DNA of 64,000 bases from Opitutales bacterium (GTDB lineage: Bacteria > Verrucomicrobiota > Verrucomicrobiia > Opitutales > UBA953): the NCBI GenBank assembly GCA_017546455.1, contig JAFYWY010000005.1, forward strand, positions 1 through 64,000. The letters run 5' to 3'. How positions within the stretch are numbered: position 1 is the first letter of the stretch; every line of letters begins with the position of its first letter. The notes under the pieces are model-generated. The model was not told where the DNA came from and made no database searches. It saw only the letters and a program-made list of their open reading frames with translations. Made by a program: the position numbers and the translations under genes. Below are positions 35,673-43,078 of the stretch, one piece after another.

Positions 35673-37349
35673 TCAGATGCGACGGGAACGATTGAACGCC
35701 GAAACGAGAGCAAGCAAGCCCGCGAGTTCGATGTTCGTGTCGATGCCGCAACCCCAGAAGACTTTGCCGTCGCTGTCACGGGAAATCGAGACGTAAGCGG
35801 CGGATTCCGTCGCCGAACCGCTTCCGATTGCGTGCGAACGGTAGTCGCGGAGCGTAAAGTTTTTCCAGCCTTGCAGGTGGATGGCCTTGACGAAGGCGTT
35901 AATCGGTCCGTTCCCGCTGCCGGAGATGCGGTGTTCCTGCCCCTGATAGACGACGGTCGCATTGCAGGAAACGAGCGGCTTCTTTTCCGAAAGGCTTTCA
36001 AAAACCTTGATCGCGAGCGGCTCGGAGACGTTGACGAAATGCTGCATGAACGCGTCGTTAATTTCCTTCGGCGTGAGTTCGCGGCCGAGCTTGTCGGCAA
36101 TCCCGCCGATGACTTCGCCGACGACCGGGTGCATGAGCTTCGGCAATTCGATGCCGAAATCACGTCCGAGAATGTAGGCGATCCCGCCCTTTCCGCTTTG
36201 GGAATTGATGCGAATAATGGCTTCGTAATTGGCGCCGACGTCGGAGGGGTCGATCGTCAGATACGGCACGTGCCACGGAGCATCGGGGCCGGCGTTGCGG
36301 CGCAGGTCCATGCCCTTCTTAATCGCGTCCTGGTGGGAGCCGCTGAACGCCGTAAAGACGAGGTCTCCGCCGTAGGGATGGCGCTCGGGAACGGTCATGC
36401 GCGTGCAACGTTCGTACACTTCGCGGATGGCGGGGAGATTGTCGAACTTCAGGCCGGTTTCGATGCCGTGCGTGTACATGTTGAGCGCAACGGTGACGAT
36501 GTCGAGATTCCCCGTGCGTTCGCCGTTGCCGAAGAGCGTGCCTTCGACACGGTCGGCTCCCGCCATCAGGCCGAGCTCGGTTGCGGCAACGCCCGTCCCG
36601 CGGTCATTGTGCGTATGCAACGAAATAATGGCCGCCTCGCGATTGTCCAAGCCGTTGATAAACGCCTCAATCATGTCGGCGTAAACATTCGGCGTCGTCC
36701 ACTGAACCGTTTCGGGCAGATTCAAAATAATCGGATCTTCCTTGGTCGGTTGCCAGACGTCCATGACGGCCTTGCAGCATTCGAGGGCGAAATCGACTTC
36801 CGTATCGGAAAAGCTTTCCGGCGAATATTCGAGGCGGATTTTCGTTCCTGCGGCTTCGGGCAGGAGCGATTTCACGAGCTGGGCGCCGTCGATGGCGATT
36901 TGCTTAATCTGTTCCTTGGAGGCATTGCCGAAAGTGACGCGGCGCTGCAGCGGCGAGGTCGAATTGTAAATGTGGACGATTGCCTGCTTCATCCCGCGAA
37001 GGGCTTCGAAAGTACGGCGGATGAGGTGTTCGCGGCATTGAACGAGCACTTGGACGGTAACGTCGTCCGGAATCAAATCCTTTTCGACGAGCGTACGCGC
37101 AAAAGCGAATTCGGTATCGGATGCGCTCGGGAAGCCGATTTCGATTTCCTTGAAACCGATATCGCAGAGCATTTTGAACATTTCGATTTTTTCTTCGACG
37201 TTCATCGGAACGGCGAGCGACTGATTCCCGTCGCGCAGGTCAACGCTACACCAAATGGCCGGTTTCGTAATGGAGTTGTTCGGCCAGCGGCGATTGGGCA
37301 AATCAATCGTCGGGAACGCAGCGTATTTCGTAATTTTTTCGTGTTGCAT
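35673..37349 (-). CDS. leuA: 2-isopropylmalate synthase
   Basis: A 558-residue enzyme condensing acetyl-CoA with 2-oxoisovalerate, the first leucine-specific step. The HMGL-like TIM barrel has the metal motif WCSVDLRDGNQSL (about residue 35), the conserved HTHNDRGTG and GTLFGNGERTGN. A C-terminal LeuA allosteric domain starts near residue 430. Length and N-terminus (TIDLPNRRWPNNSITKPAIW) mark the long LeuA form found in actinobacteria and yeast rather than the E. coli form. The start at 37349 is set by homology; the frame is open upstream. The long leader may carry regulation. Confidence 0.95.
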   Translation of the reverse strand: MQHEKITKYAAFPTIDLPNRRWPNNSITKPAIWCSVDLRDGNQSLAVPMNVEEKIEMFKMLCDIGFKEIEIGFPSASDTEFAFARTLVEKDLIPDDVTVQVLVQCREHLIRRTFEALRGMKQAIVHIYNSTSPLQRRVTFGNASKEQIKQIAIDGAQLVKSLLPEAAGTKIRLEYSPESFSDTEVDFALECCKAVMDVWQPTKEDPIILNLPETVQWTTPNVYADMIEAFINGLDNREAAIISLHTHNDRGTGVAATELGLMAGADRVEGTLFGNGERTGNLDIVTVALNMYTHGIETGLKFDNLPAIREVYERCTRMTVPERHPYGGDLVFTAFSGSHQDAIKKGMDLRRNAGPDAPWHVPYLTIDPSDVGANYEAIIRINSQSGKGGIAYILGRDFGIELPKLMHPVVGEVIGGIADKLGRELTPKEINDAFMQHFVNVSEPLAIKVFESLSEKKPLVSCNATVVYQGQEHRISGSGNGPINAFVKAIHLQGWKNFTLRDYRSHAIGSGSATESAAYVSISRDSDGKVFWGCGIDTNIELAGLLALVSAFNRSRRI

Positions 37350-37582
37350 AATCGTTTTTATAAATTTTTTTCGTGGGTTTACTTCGCGGCAAAACGCAAA
37401 GCGGAAAGGAGAAATTTTCGCGGGAACAGCCCCGTCGGTTTCGGCGTTGAAAAGCGGTCGCCTGCCCGCAAAAAAGCACTTACTCCCCAACGGGGAGAAG
37501 CAATAGATTAAGACTAAGTCGGCTCTTTTTGTAAAAAATCACGTTACGTAAAAAAATCTCGCTTTTACCCACGCTTGTCAAG
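37350..37582 (-). promoter_or_regulatory. leuA promoter and leader with terminator-like hairpin
   Basis: A TTGACA -35 box (complement of 37576-37581) is followed after 17 bp by GATTTT, giving an untranslated leader of about 200 bases. Within it, CTCCCC-GTT-GGGGAG (complement of 37484-37498) is followed by TAAGTGCTTTTTT, like a terminator. This would suit attenuation of leuA, but I found no leader peptide with leucine codons. Confidence 0.45.
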
Positions 37583-37648
37583 CCCGCGTTCCCTCAAGGC
37601 CGATTTCAAGATTGCTTAAAATGCGACGAAAATTAGACTTGTCCCATC

Positions 37649-38464
37649 ATGAAAGCTGCGAAACCCAAGGTCGCTGTTCCCGCCCAAGTTCCCGAAATTC
37701 AAGCCTCGGAGGACGGGCTTGTGCACATCGACAAAGAATTCGTCGCCGCCCTGCCCCTCCTCCAGTACGAAGGAAAAATCGAACTCATCACGGACGAAAA
37801 AGCCGCCCGCAAGGCCGTCAAGGCCCTCTGCAAGGAAGAAGTCCTCGGATTCGACACGGAAACGCGCCCCAGCTTCAGCCGCGGTAATTCCTACCTGACT
37901 TCGCTCGTCCAGCTCTGCGGCAAAAAGTGCGCCTACCTTTTCCGCCTCGACTACTGCGGCGGCGTTCCCGTACTTTTCCCCGTTTTCGAAAATCCGGACA
38001 TCCTTAAGGTCGGCGTCGCCGTCAAAGAAGACGTGCTTCACTTGAAGAAACGCGCTCCGTTTGACGACGCCGGATTCGTCGACGCCAGCACCTATACGCG
38101 CAAGGCGAAAATCGAAAATACCGGCCTGCGGGCGCTCTGTGCCTATTTCCTCGGCGGTCGTATTTCCAAAAACGCCCAGGTTTCCAATTGGGCCGCAAAA
38201 ACGCTGAGCGAACAACAGATTATCTACGCCGCAACCGATGCGTGGACAAGCCGCGAACTCTTTCTAAAGCTTCAGGAGCTCGGAATCGCGCCGAAAAAGA
38301 TTTCCCGCAAGTCCATCTGTGAAGCTCCGCCGAAAAAGAAGGCCGCGCCCGCCAAGAAAGAACCGAAAGGCTTCGATATGGCAGAAGTGCTCGGCGAAGC
38401 GGCGCCCAAGAAACGCCGCCGTCGCCGCCGACCGGCCAAGGCCCCGGTAGCAGCCGCGGAATAA
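37649..38464 (+). CDS. RNase D-like 3'-5' exonuclease
   Basis: A 271-residue DEDD-type exonuclease domain. Motif I is LGFDTETRPSF (about residues 70-80), motif II is VKEDVLHL with its Asp, and motif III is IYAATDAWTSREL, the YxxxD form. No HRDC domain follows. Instead there is a Lys/Arg/Ala-rich tail (PKKKAAPAKKEPKG, PKKRRRRRRPAKAP) that probably binds RNA or DNA. It may act in tRNA or small-RNA 3' trimming. Convergent with pyrE across a bidirectional terminator. Confidence 0.85.
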   Translation: MKAAKPKVAVPAQVPEIQASEDGLVHIDKEFVAALPLLQYEGKIELITDEKAARKAVKALCKEEVLGFDTETRPSFSRGNSYLTSLVQLCGKKCAYLFRLDYCGGVPVLFPVFENPDILKVGVAVKEDVLHLKKRAPFDDAGFVDASTYTRKAKIENTGLRALCAYFLGGRISKNAQVSNWAAKTLSEQQIIYAATDAWTSRELFLKLQELGIAPKKISRKSICEAPPKKKAAPAKKEPKGFDMAEVLGEAAPKKRRRRRRPAKAPVAAAE

Positions 38465-38494
38465 AATCCGCCCTATCGCGCCAAATAAGTCGCA

Positions 38495-38538
38495 TAAAAA
38501 AGTTCCCGCAGGCTTGAACCTTGCGGGAACTTTTTTTG
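38495..38538. terminator. Bidirectional terminator between exonuclease and pyrE
   Basis: Arms AAAGTTCCCGCA and TGCGGGAACTTT, with A-run and T-run on opposite sides; GTTCCCGC is in both arms. Confidence 0.9.
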
Positions 38539-38551
38539 TCCGAATACAAAA

Positions 38552-39124
38552 TTAGGAACCGGGGTGAACCGCCGGAATCGCGGCGAGCTCCGGCGGAAGC
38601 GCATCGGCCGGATAAGTCGGGAACGAAAGTTCCAGCAACGACACCGCAGGCATCGGGAGCGTAGCATTGCCGGCAGAGCGGTCAACGAGCATCGCACAGG
38701 CCACGGGAACGCCGCCCCAAGCCTTGATGATGTCCGCACATTCAACGACGCGGCCGCCGCGCGTGACGACGTCTTCGGCGACGAGAATTTTTTCGCCCGG
38801 AGCAATTTTGAAATTACGGCGCAAAACGAGCTTGTTGTCTTCCTTTTCCGCAAAGATGAAGCGGACGCCGAGCTGGCGCGCAATTTCCTGGCCGACAACC
38901 AAACCGCCCATCGCCGGAGCGAGCACGGTTTCGATGCCGAGATCTTTCAGCTTCGGCAACAGCAATTCGACGAGGCGGGAAACCTTGTCCATGTACTGAC
39001 ACACCTGCGCGCATTGGAAATAATTCGCGCTGTGTAGGCCGCTACGCAGAATAAAGTGACCGGAAAGCAACGCCTTGCTTTCTTTGAAAATATTGAGAAC
39101 TTCTTCTTGGATTTCGGAATTCAT
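38552..39124 (-). CDS. pyrE: Orotate phosphoribosyltransferase
   Basis: 190 residues; transfers phosphoribose from PRPP to orotate in UMP synthesis. The PRPP loop reads ILVAEDVVTRGGRVVE, with the paired acidic residues Glu-Asp. The flexible-loop lysines are in AEKEDNKLVLRRNF, and the N-terminal SGHFILRSGLHS is also typical. No other pyrimidine biosynthesis genes are nearby. Its promoter region is shared with the divergent accessory island at 39.2 kb. Confidence 0.93.
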   Translation of the reverse strand: MNSEIQEEVLNIFKESKALLSGHFILRSGLHSANYFQCAQVCQYMDKVSRLVELLLPKLKDLGIETVLAPAMGGLVVGQEIARQLGVRFIFAEKEDNKLVLRRNFKIAPGEKILVAEDVVTRGGRVVECADIIKAWGGVPVACAMLVDRSAGNATLPMPAVSLLELSFPTYPADALPPELAAIPAVHPGS

Positions 39125-39229
39125 AGTGCCTGATGATTATGCGCATTCCCGCCGACAAGGCAAAAGCATAATCAGACACAACCCGATTTCGCCCCCAAAG
39201 CCGAAGCCATGCGACTACACAAAATTCAT

Positions 39230-39258
39230 TTGACAAAATACAGCAGCCACATATCTAT
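39230..39258 (+). promoter_or_regulatory. Sigma70-type promoter of the accessory island
   Basis: TTGACA at 39230-39235, 16 bp spacer, TATCTA at 39252-39257, about 37 bp upstream of the start codon at 39295. An AAGGTG ribosome site precedes the ATG. This is the clearest promoter in the window. Confidence 0.6.
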
Positions 39259-39294
39259 TGCGCCTCCAAATGTACAAAACAAGGTGATAAAAAA

Positions 39295-39934
39295 ATGAAA
39301 GCCTCTACCCCGATTAAAAAACATCACGGACGTTATTTGCCGTGGGCGGCGGGAAGCGCCGCATTCCTCGGACTTGTCGGAACGCTTTGGGCGATCTCCG
39401 AAGTTTTAGAAAGCGATACCGACGGCGACGGATGGACCGATGCCGAAGAAATTATCGCGGGAACCAATCCCTCCGATGAAACCGATCCTTGGGATTCCGA
39501 CGGAGACGGCATCGCCGACTACCTTGAATTCCTCGACGGGACCGACCCGCTCGCCCCCAACGATCCGCCGCAGGCTCGCGGCGCAAGCGTAGCGTACAGC
39601 GTCGCCGCAACGGTAAACGAAGCAATGGGAAGTGGCGATGATTCGTCGCGAATACGAGTACGCCGGTTTTTCCGGCTCTTGAGGAGATGAGAACGGGTAT
39701 ATCGGTACGTTAATTTGGGATTGTCCGGTACGATGGCAGTTTAGAGACGTTGAAAGGGATAGACGCGACGTCCTCGAATGCATAAACTCCGGCGTATATA
39801 AAAATGCGTTATTAAAGGCAGACGGGGCCCTTCCTACCCGCGTTCAAACGATGAAAATAAAACGCAATTCCCAAGAAAAAACACTATCCGTTTTCGTGGA
39901 AAAAGTTTTTCCCCAACCCTCAACAGAAGACTGA
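39295..39934 (+). pseudogene. Disrupted gene for an anchored protein with DxDxDG calcium-type repeats
   Basis: The first ~110 codons encode an anchored N-terminus (YLPWAAGSAAFLGLVGTLWA) and two thrombospondin-type-3-like units (SDTDGDGWTDAEE, DSDGDGIADYLEF). The frame then shifts at about 39640: the original frame yields an unnatural Arg-rich end and stops at 39690. Another frame (RREYEYAGFSGS, then ENGYIGTLIWDCPVRWQF and more) reads with normal codons, apart from one TGA at 39680, as far as TGA 39932. That end lies 3 bp before the next start codon. I read this as one gene with at least two lesions, possibly the two ends of a much larger protein whose middle was deleted. Confidence 0.6.
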
Positions 39935-39937
39935 GCG

Positions 39938-40963
39938 ATGATTAAAAAAATTTACCTGCTGTTATTTTTACTTTGTCCGTTGCTCCTAACCGCAACGGAA
40001 GCTGTGGAGTTTTACTTTGAAAACTATTACTGGCTGTCGCAGGGGCGCTTTTGTATTCGCTATCGCGAAGGCGTTCTTTTTGAGGAGCAGGTTCTGCCGG
40101 TTCTCAACAGGAGAATCACCAATGAGGGCTACTTCGCATGGCTTGATAAACGTTTGAAGCCGGAAAAAACACACGATGACATGATGGAGAACGTTTATTT
40201 TCAAAGAGATACTTGGCAGCTACGCACTTTCGACTTAGTGGTGAAGAAGGAACTGCTGGAAAAGGTCCTCGGAGAAAAATCCAATCTCCCGCGTGACGAG
40301 AAATATAGGCTTTATACGCGACTGTTTGCATCGCTTTACGATGAGCTTCTTACGCCCCAGGAATATAAGCAAGCTCAGGAGCAGTTTCACGATACGTGTA
40401 AACGAAGGGAGGCGTTAATCCCGAAACGCCTTGAGGCGGGCGTCCGGGATGAAATGGAAAGGTTGTACAGAGAAAGCTCCGGATATGCACTTCGAAAAGT
40501 TCGGCACGAAACAGTGAAGTCAGACCTTCCGCGAGTGTTTTATCCGCGTTTGGCCCAATTGCTTTTTAACGCTTATAATCGAACGCATCCGGAGCTCATG
40601 GTTGAACTCTTTGAGCTCAGCAGAATTCCCGAAAAGACGCATTACAAAGACCTCTTGGAGTTTGTGAGCATCTATTATTATCCGGATGCAAAAAAATATT
40701 TTACTCCGGAATTCCTCGAACGCTACGAAGCAATTATGCGAAAGCGAGAGAAGAGAGAATCGGAGTCTCCCCCGAAAGGAGCCGAGCAGGCGGAAACCTC
40801 CAAGGATAGAAGTAGGCCTGACGAGGAGGTAGCACAGTCCGAGTGCGAAAGTATTTCTTTGTGTTGGTATTTTACCGCGACCGGAATACTTGCCATCCTC
40901 TACAGCTTTTTCCTTTGGCTGAAAATCCGCTCCCAAAATTCGCGGGTTCCCCGAAAAAATTAA
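39938..40963 (+). CDS. Secreted, C-terminally anchored helical protein, island gene 1
   Basis: 341 residues: signal peptide (IYLLLFLLCPLLLTATEA), a charged mostly helical domain, a Ser/Pro/Glu linker, then a C-terminal transmembrane helix (CWYFTATGILAILYSFFLWL) and a basic cytoplasmic tail KIRSQNSRVPRKN. The domain is only distantly like the next two proteins, but the tail is nearly identical to theirs. AT-rich and rare-codon-rich compared with the flanking genes. No family recognised. It follows the disrupted gene by 3 bp. Confidence 0.65.
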   Translation: MIKKIYLLLFLLCPLLLTATEAVEFYFENYYWLSQGRFCIRYREGVLFEEQVLPVLNRRITNEGYFAWLDKRLKPEKTHDDMMENVYFQRDTWQLRTFDLVVKKELLEKVLGEKSNLPRDEKYRLYTRLFASLYDELLTPQEYKQAQEQFHDTCKRREALIPKRLEAGVRDEMERLYRESSGYALRKVRHETVKSDLPRVFYPRLAQLLFNAYNRTHPELMVELFELSRIPEKTHYKDLLEFVSIYYYPDAKKYFTPEFLERYEAIMRKREKRESESPPKGAEQAETSKDRSRPDEEVAQSECESISLCWYFTATGILAILYSFFLWLKIRSQNSRVPRKN

Positions 40964-41180
40964 ATCCCCAAGAGAGTTTGTGGAATTTCATCAACGAGGA
41001 GGAATGCAATGAAAAGATATGTTTTATTTTTTTTAGCTTGGGCTTCGACACTGAGTCTGTTTGCGGAAGATCCGCGCTATTTTCGCGAGCGTTACGATGA
41101 AAATGCACCGCTTGAACAACGCTACAATTACCTCTTGGGGAAACGAATTTCCGTAGAAAAAGACACCGCTTTTTTTTATG
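40905..41180 (+). repeat. Direct repeat unit 1 of the tandem gene array
   Basis: About 275 bp covering the tail codons of one gene, the spacer and the first ~57 codons of the next. It is nearly identical to 41865-42140, exactly 960 bp away. The spacer GAGTTTGTGGAATTTCATCA and the AGGAGGAATGCA ribosome site are perfectly conserved. Confidence 0.85.
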
Positions 41181-41923
41181 ACGAGTCCGTCAAAACGAGT
41201 AAGCAAAACAGTGATGTCTGGGATTTGGAAGCAAAGCTAAAGCTCATAAAGGATTTGGATTTCAGGGTAGATTCTTTTATCGGGCATCGTACGCCGGAGG
41301 AGTGGGCTGCCGACAAGGTACGTGCCATTGAGATGGAGGTAGAGCTCTTCCGCGATATCTATGAGGAGTATCAACCTAAAGGTCTGGAGGGCCTACAAAA
41401 GCAACTCAAAGAGCGTATAAAAGAGTATATTGCGACGAGAACGCAGGAAAGCCACGAACAGTACCTGAGAGCCAGATTTGCGCGAGAACGAAACAAACGC
41501 ATTCTCAGGATTCATGAAGAACGCTATCTTATCAAGGCTTTGGCAAATAACTTTCGCGACAATCTTCCCCGTATGCTTGAACTCTATGACAGAAGCCTCT
41601 TGGAAAAGAGAGGTTTGACGCTTTCGCGTTTCCTGGAAATCCAGCGCCCTTATGAGAAGCAACTCATACAGCAATTAAAAGAGCTTGAAGAAGAAAAAAG
41701 GCTCGAGGGTGAGCGCAAAAATCCAACGCGCGAGGAGCTCAGCATGCCAAGCGGAATAAGTCCCCGCACTGTAGCAGACAGCGGGAACTCGCACACGACT
41801 TCCTCGGATTCGAGATTCCCTTGGTTGCCGGCTTTTTTCGGCTGCGTGGTTGTGCTCTTCGTCGGCCTTTTTCTTTGGGTGAAAATTCGCTCCCGGAATT
41901 CGCGGGTTCCCCGAAAAAATTAA
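41009..41923 (+). CDS. Secreted, C-terminally anchored helical protein, island gene 2
   Basis: 304 residues. Signal peptide YVLFFLAWASTLSLFAED, then a helical, strongly charged periplasmic domain, a Ser/Thr-rich linker, a membrane helix (LPAFFGCVVVLFVGLFLWV) and the tail KIRSRNSRVPRKN. The first ~57 residues are almost identical to the next gene. Residues about 60-250 have diverged strongly, although the order LFRDI-EEY, (R/K)EYI-RTQESH and DNLP-ML-YD(R/K)SLL persists. A strong AGGAGG ribosome site precedes it. Function unknown. Confidence 0.7.
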   Translation: MKRYVLFFLAWASTLSLFAEDPRYFRERYDENAPLEQRYNYLLGKRISVEKDTAFFYDESVKTSKQNSDVWDLEAKLKLIKDLDFRVDSFIGHRTPEEWAADKVRAIEMEVELFRDIYEEYQPKGLEGLQKQLKERIKEYIATRTQESHEQYLRARFARERNKRILRIHEERYLIKALANNFRDNLPRMLELYDRSLLEKRGLTLSRFLEIQRPYEKQLIQQLKELEEEKRLEGERKNPTREELSMPSGISPRTVADSGNSHTTSSDSRFPWLPAFFGCVVVLFVGLFLWVKIRSRNSRVPRKN

Positions 41924-42140
41924 ATTCCCAAGAGAGTTTGTGGAATTTCATCAACGAGGAGGAATGCAATGAAAAGATATGTTTTATTTTTTTTAGCTTG
42001 GGCTTCGACACTGAGTCTGTTTGCGGAAGACCCGCGCTATTTTCGCGAGCTTTACGATGAAAATGCACCGCTTGAACAACGCTACAATTACCTCTTGGGG
42101 AAACGGATTTCCGTAGAGAAAGACATCGCCTTTTTTTACG
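41865..42140 (+). repeat. Direct repeat unit 2 of the tandem gene array
   Basis: Second copy of the ~275 bp unit at 40905-41180, offset by 960 bp. Only a few substitutions separate the two. Recombination between them would delete or duplicate one gene. Confidence 0.85.
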
Positions 42141-42871
42141 ATAAGTCAATTCAAGCATACAAGCAAAACAGTAGCGTCTGGGATTTGGAGGCGAAGGCTA
42201 ATCTCCTTTGGAAGTTAGGTAGAACGTCCATCGTTTTGGTCGGAAGGGAAGAAGGCGATGAGTGGAAGTTACCGAGACTGCGAGCATTGGATATGCAGGT
42301 TAATCTCTTTCGTGATATTTTTGAGGAATATTTTCCCGAAAAACAAGAGGAGTTGGAAGGTCAGCTTCGCGAACGCATTCGTGAATATATTGAGTTAAGG
42401 ACACAAGAAAGCCACAAGCGTTATCTGGAGGCGATGTTTGCTCGGGATAGAAATCGTTTCATTGCCAATAATATATTTCCTTACGACTTCATTCGTTCTC
42501 TTGTCGGAAATTATCATGATAACCTTCCCGTTATGCTTGATTTTTACGACAAAAGCCTTTTGGGGAAAGGAGGAAAGATGACTCTCTCGAAATACGTCAA
42601 AATTGAATACCCGAAAAAGACACAGCTAATTCAACGACTGGAAATTCTTGAAAAAGAGCGCGAAGCAGCTGCAAGTGCCGCTAAAAAGCTTCCCGACAGA
42701 GTAGATGTGTCCGCGACAAAAGAGGGTTCCGCTCCGCCCGCTTCACCTGTCGTTGAGGTTTCGGATAACTCAATCCGCCGGTGGCATTTTTTTGCGGCTA
42801 TTGCCGTAATTTCCCCACTCGTCGGCCTTTTTCTTTGGCTGAAAATTCGCTCCCGAGAGAAGAAGAACTAA
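41969..42871 (+). CDS. Secreted, C-terminally anchored helical protein, island gene 3
   Basis: 300 residues and a paralogue of the previous protein: same signal peptide and N-terminal RYNYLLGKRISVEKD, a diverged middle, a Pro/Ser-rich linker, membrane helix (WHFFAAIAVISPLVGLFLWL) and a shortened tail KIRSREKKN. The last gene of the array; the spacer repeat does not follow it. In topology it is a type I membrane protein with a periplasmic helical domain. Possible roles include immunity or surface-sensing proteins of a polymorphic locus, but nothing proves it. Confidence 0.7.
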   Translation: MKRYVLFFLAWASTLSLFAEDPRYFRELYDENAPLEQRYNYLLGKRISVEKDIAFFYDKSIQAYKQNSSVWDLEAKANLLWKLGRTSIVLVGREEGDEWKLPRLRALDMQVNLFRDIFEEYFPEKQEELEGQLRERIREYIELRTQESHKRYLEAMFARDRNRFIANNIFPYDFIRSLVGNYHDNLPVMLDFYDKSLLGKGGKMTLSKYVKIEYPKKTQLIQRLEILEKEREAAASAAKKLPDRVDVSATKEGSAPPASPVVEVSDNSIRRWHFFAAIAVISPLVGLFLWLKIRSREKKN

Positions 42872-42881
42872 GTAAAAAACT

Positions 42882-42976
42882 ATCCACGAATTTTGCCTAC
42901 GGCGGTAAGCAGAGAATGGTGAATCGTAAGCCGAATTGCTCTTCCGCCATTCTTGAAATCCGTGTAATTCGTGGAT
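42882..42976. repeat. Imperfect inverted repeat downstream of the island
   Basis: ATCCACGAATT at 42882-42892 and its complement AATTCGTGGAT at 42966-42976 enclose about 73 bp with further partial matches (AAATCCGTGTAATTCGTGG). GTGAATGG-type repeat units lie inside. It marks the right border of the AT-rich island. Confidence 0.6.
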
Positions 42977-43024
42977 TTCTTTCGAAAAAAATGCATTTTG
43001 TGATGAGCTCGCAATGTCGCTAAA

Positions 43025-43065
43025 CAAAAAACGCTCCCGGAGCCATTTCCGGGAGCGTTTTCTGT
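43025..43065. terminator. Terminator of the beta-galactosidase gene
   Basis: Arms AACGCTCCCGG and CCGGGAGCGTT with A-run on the left and TTTT on the right; it serves the minus-strand gene and possibly the island. Confidence 0.85.
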
Positions 43066-43078
43066 AAACGGCGCTTAA

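Noticed and set aside
39680-39682. In-frame TGA as a selenocysteine codon
   Set aside because: No SECIS-like hairpin directly downstream and no selenoprotein motif; a frame change just upstream already indicates decay.
39682-39692. Programmed +1 frameshift at AGG AGA TGA joining the two frames
   Set aside because: Tandem rare Arg codons before a stop can slip, but the original frame just upstream already looks unnatural (Arg-rich), so the lesion lies earlier and decay is simpler.
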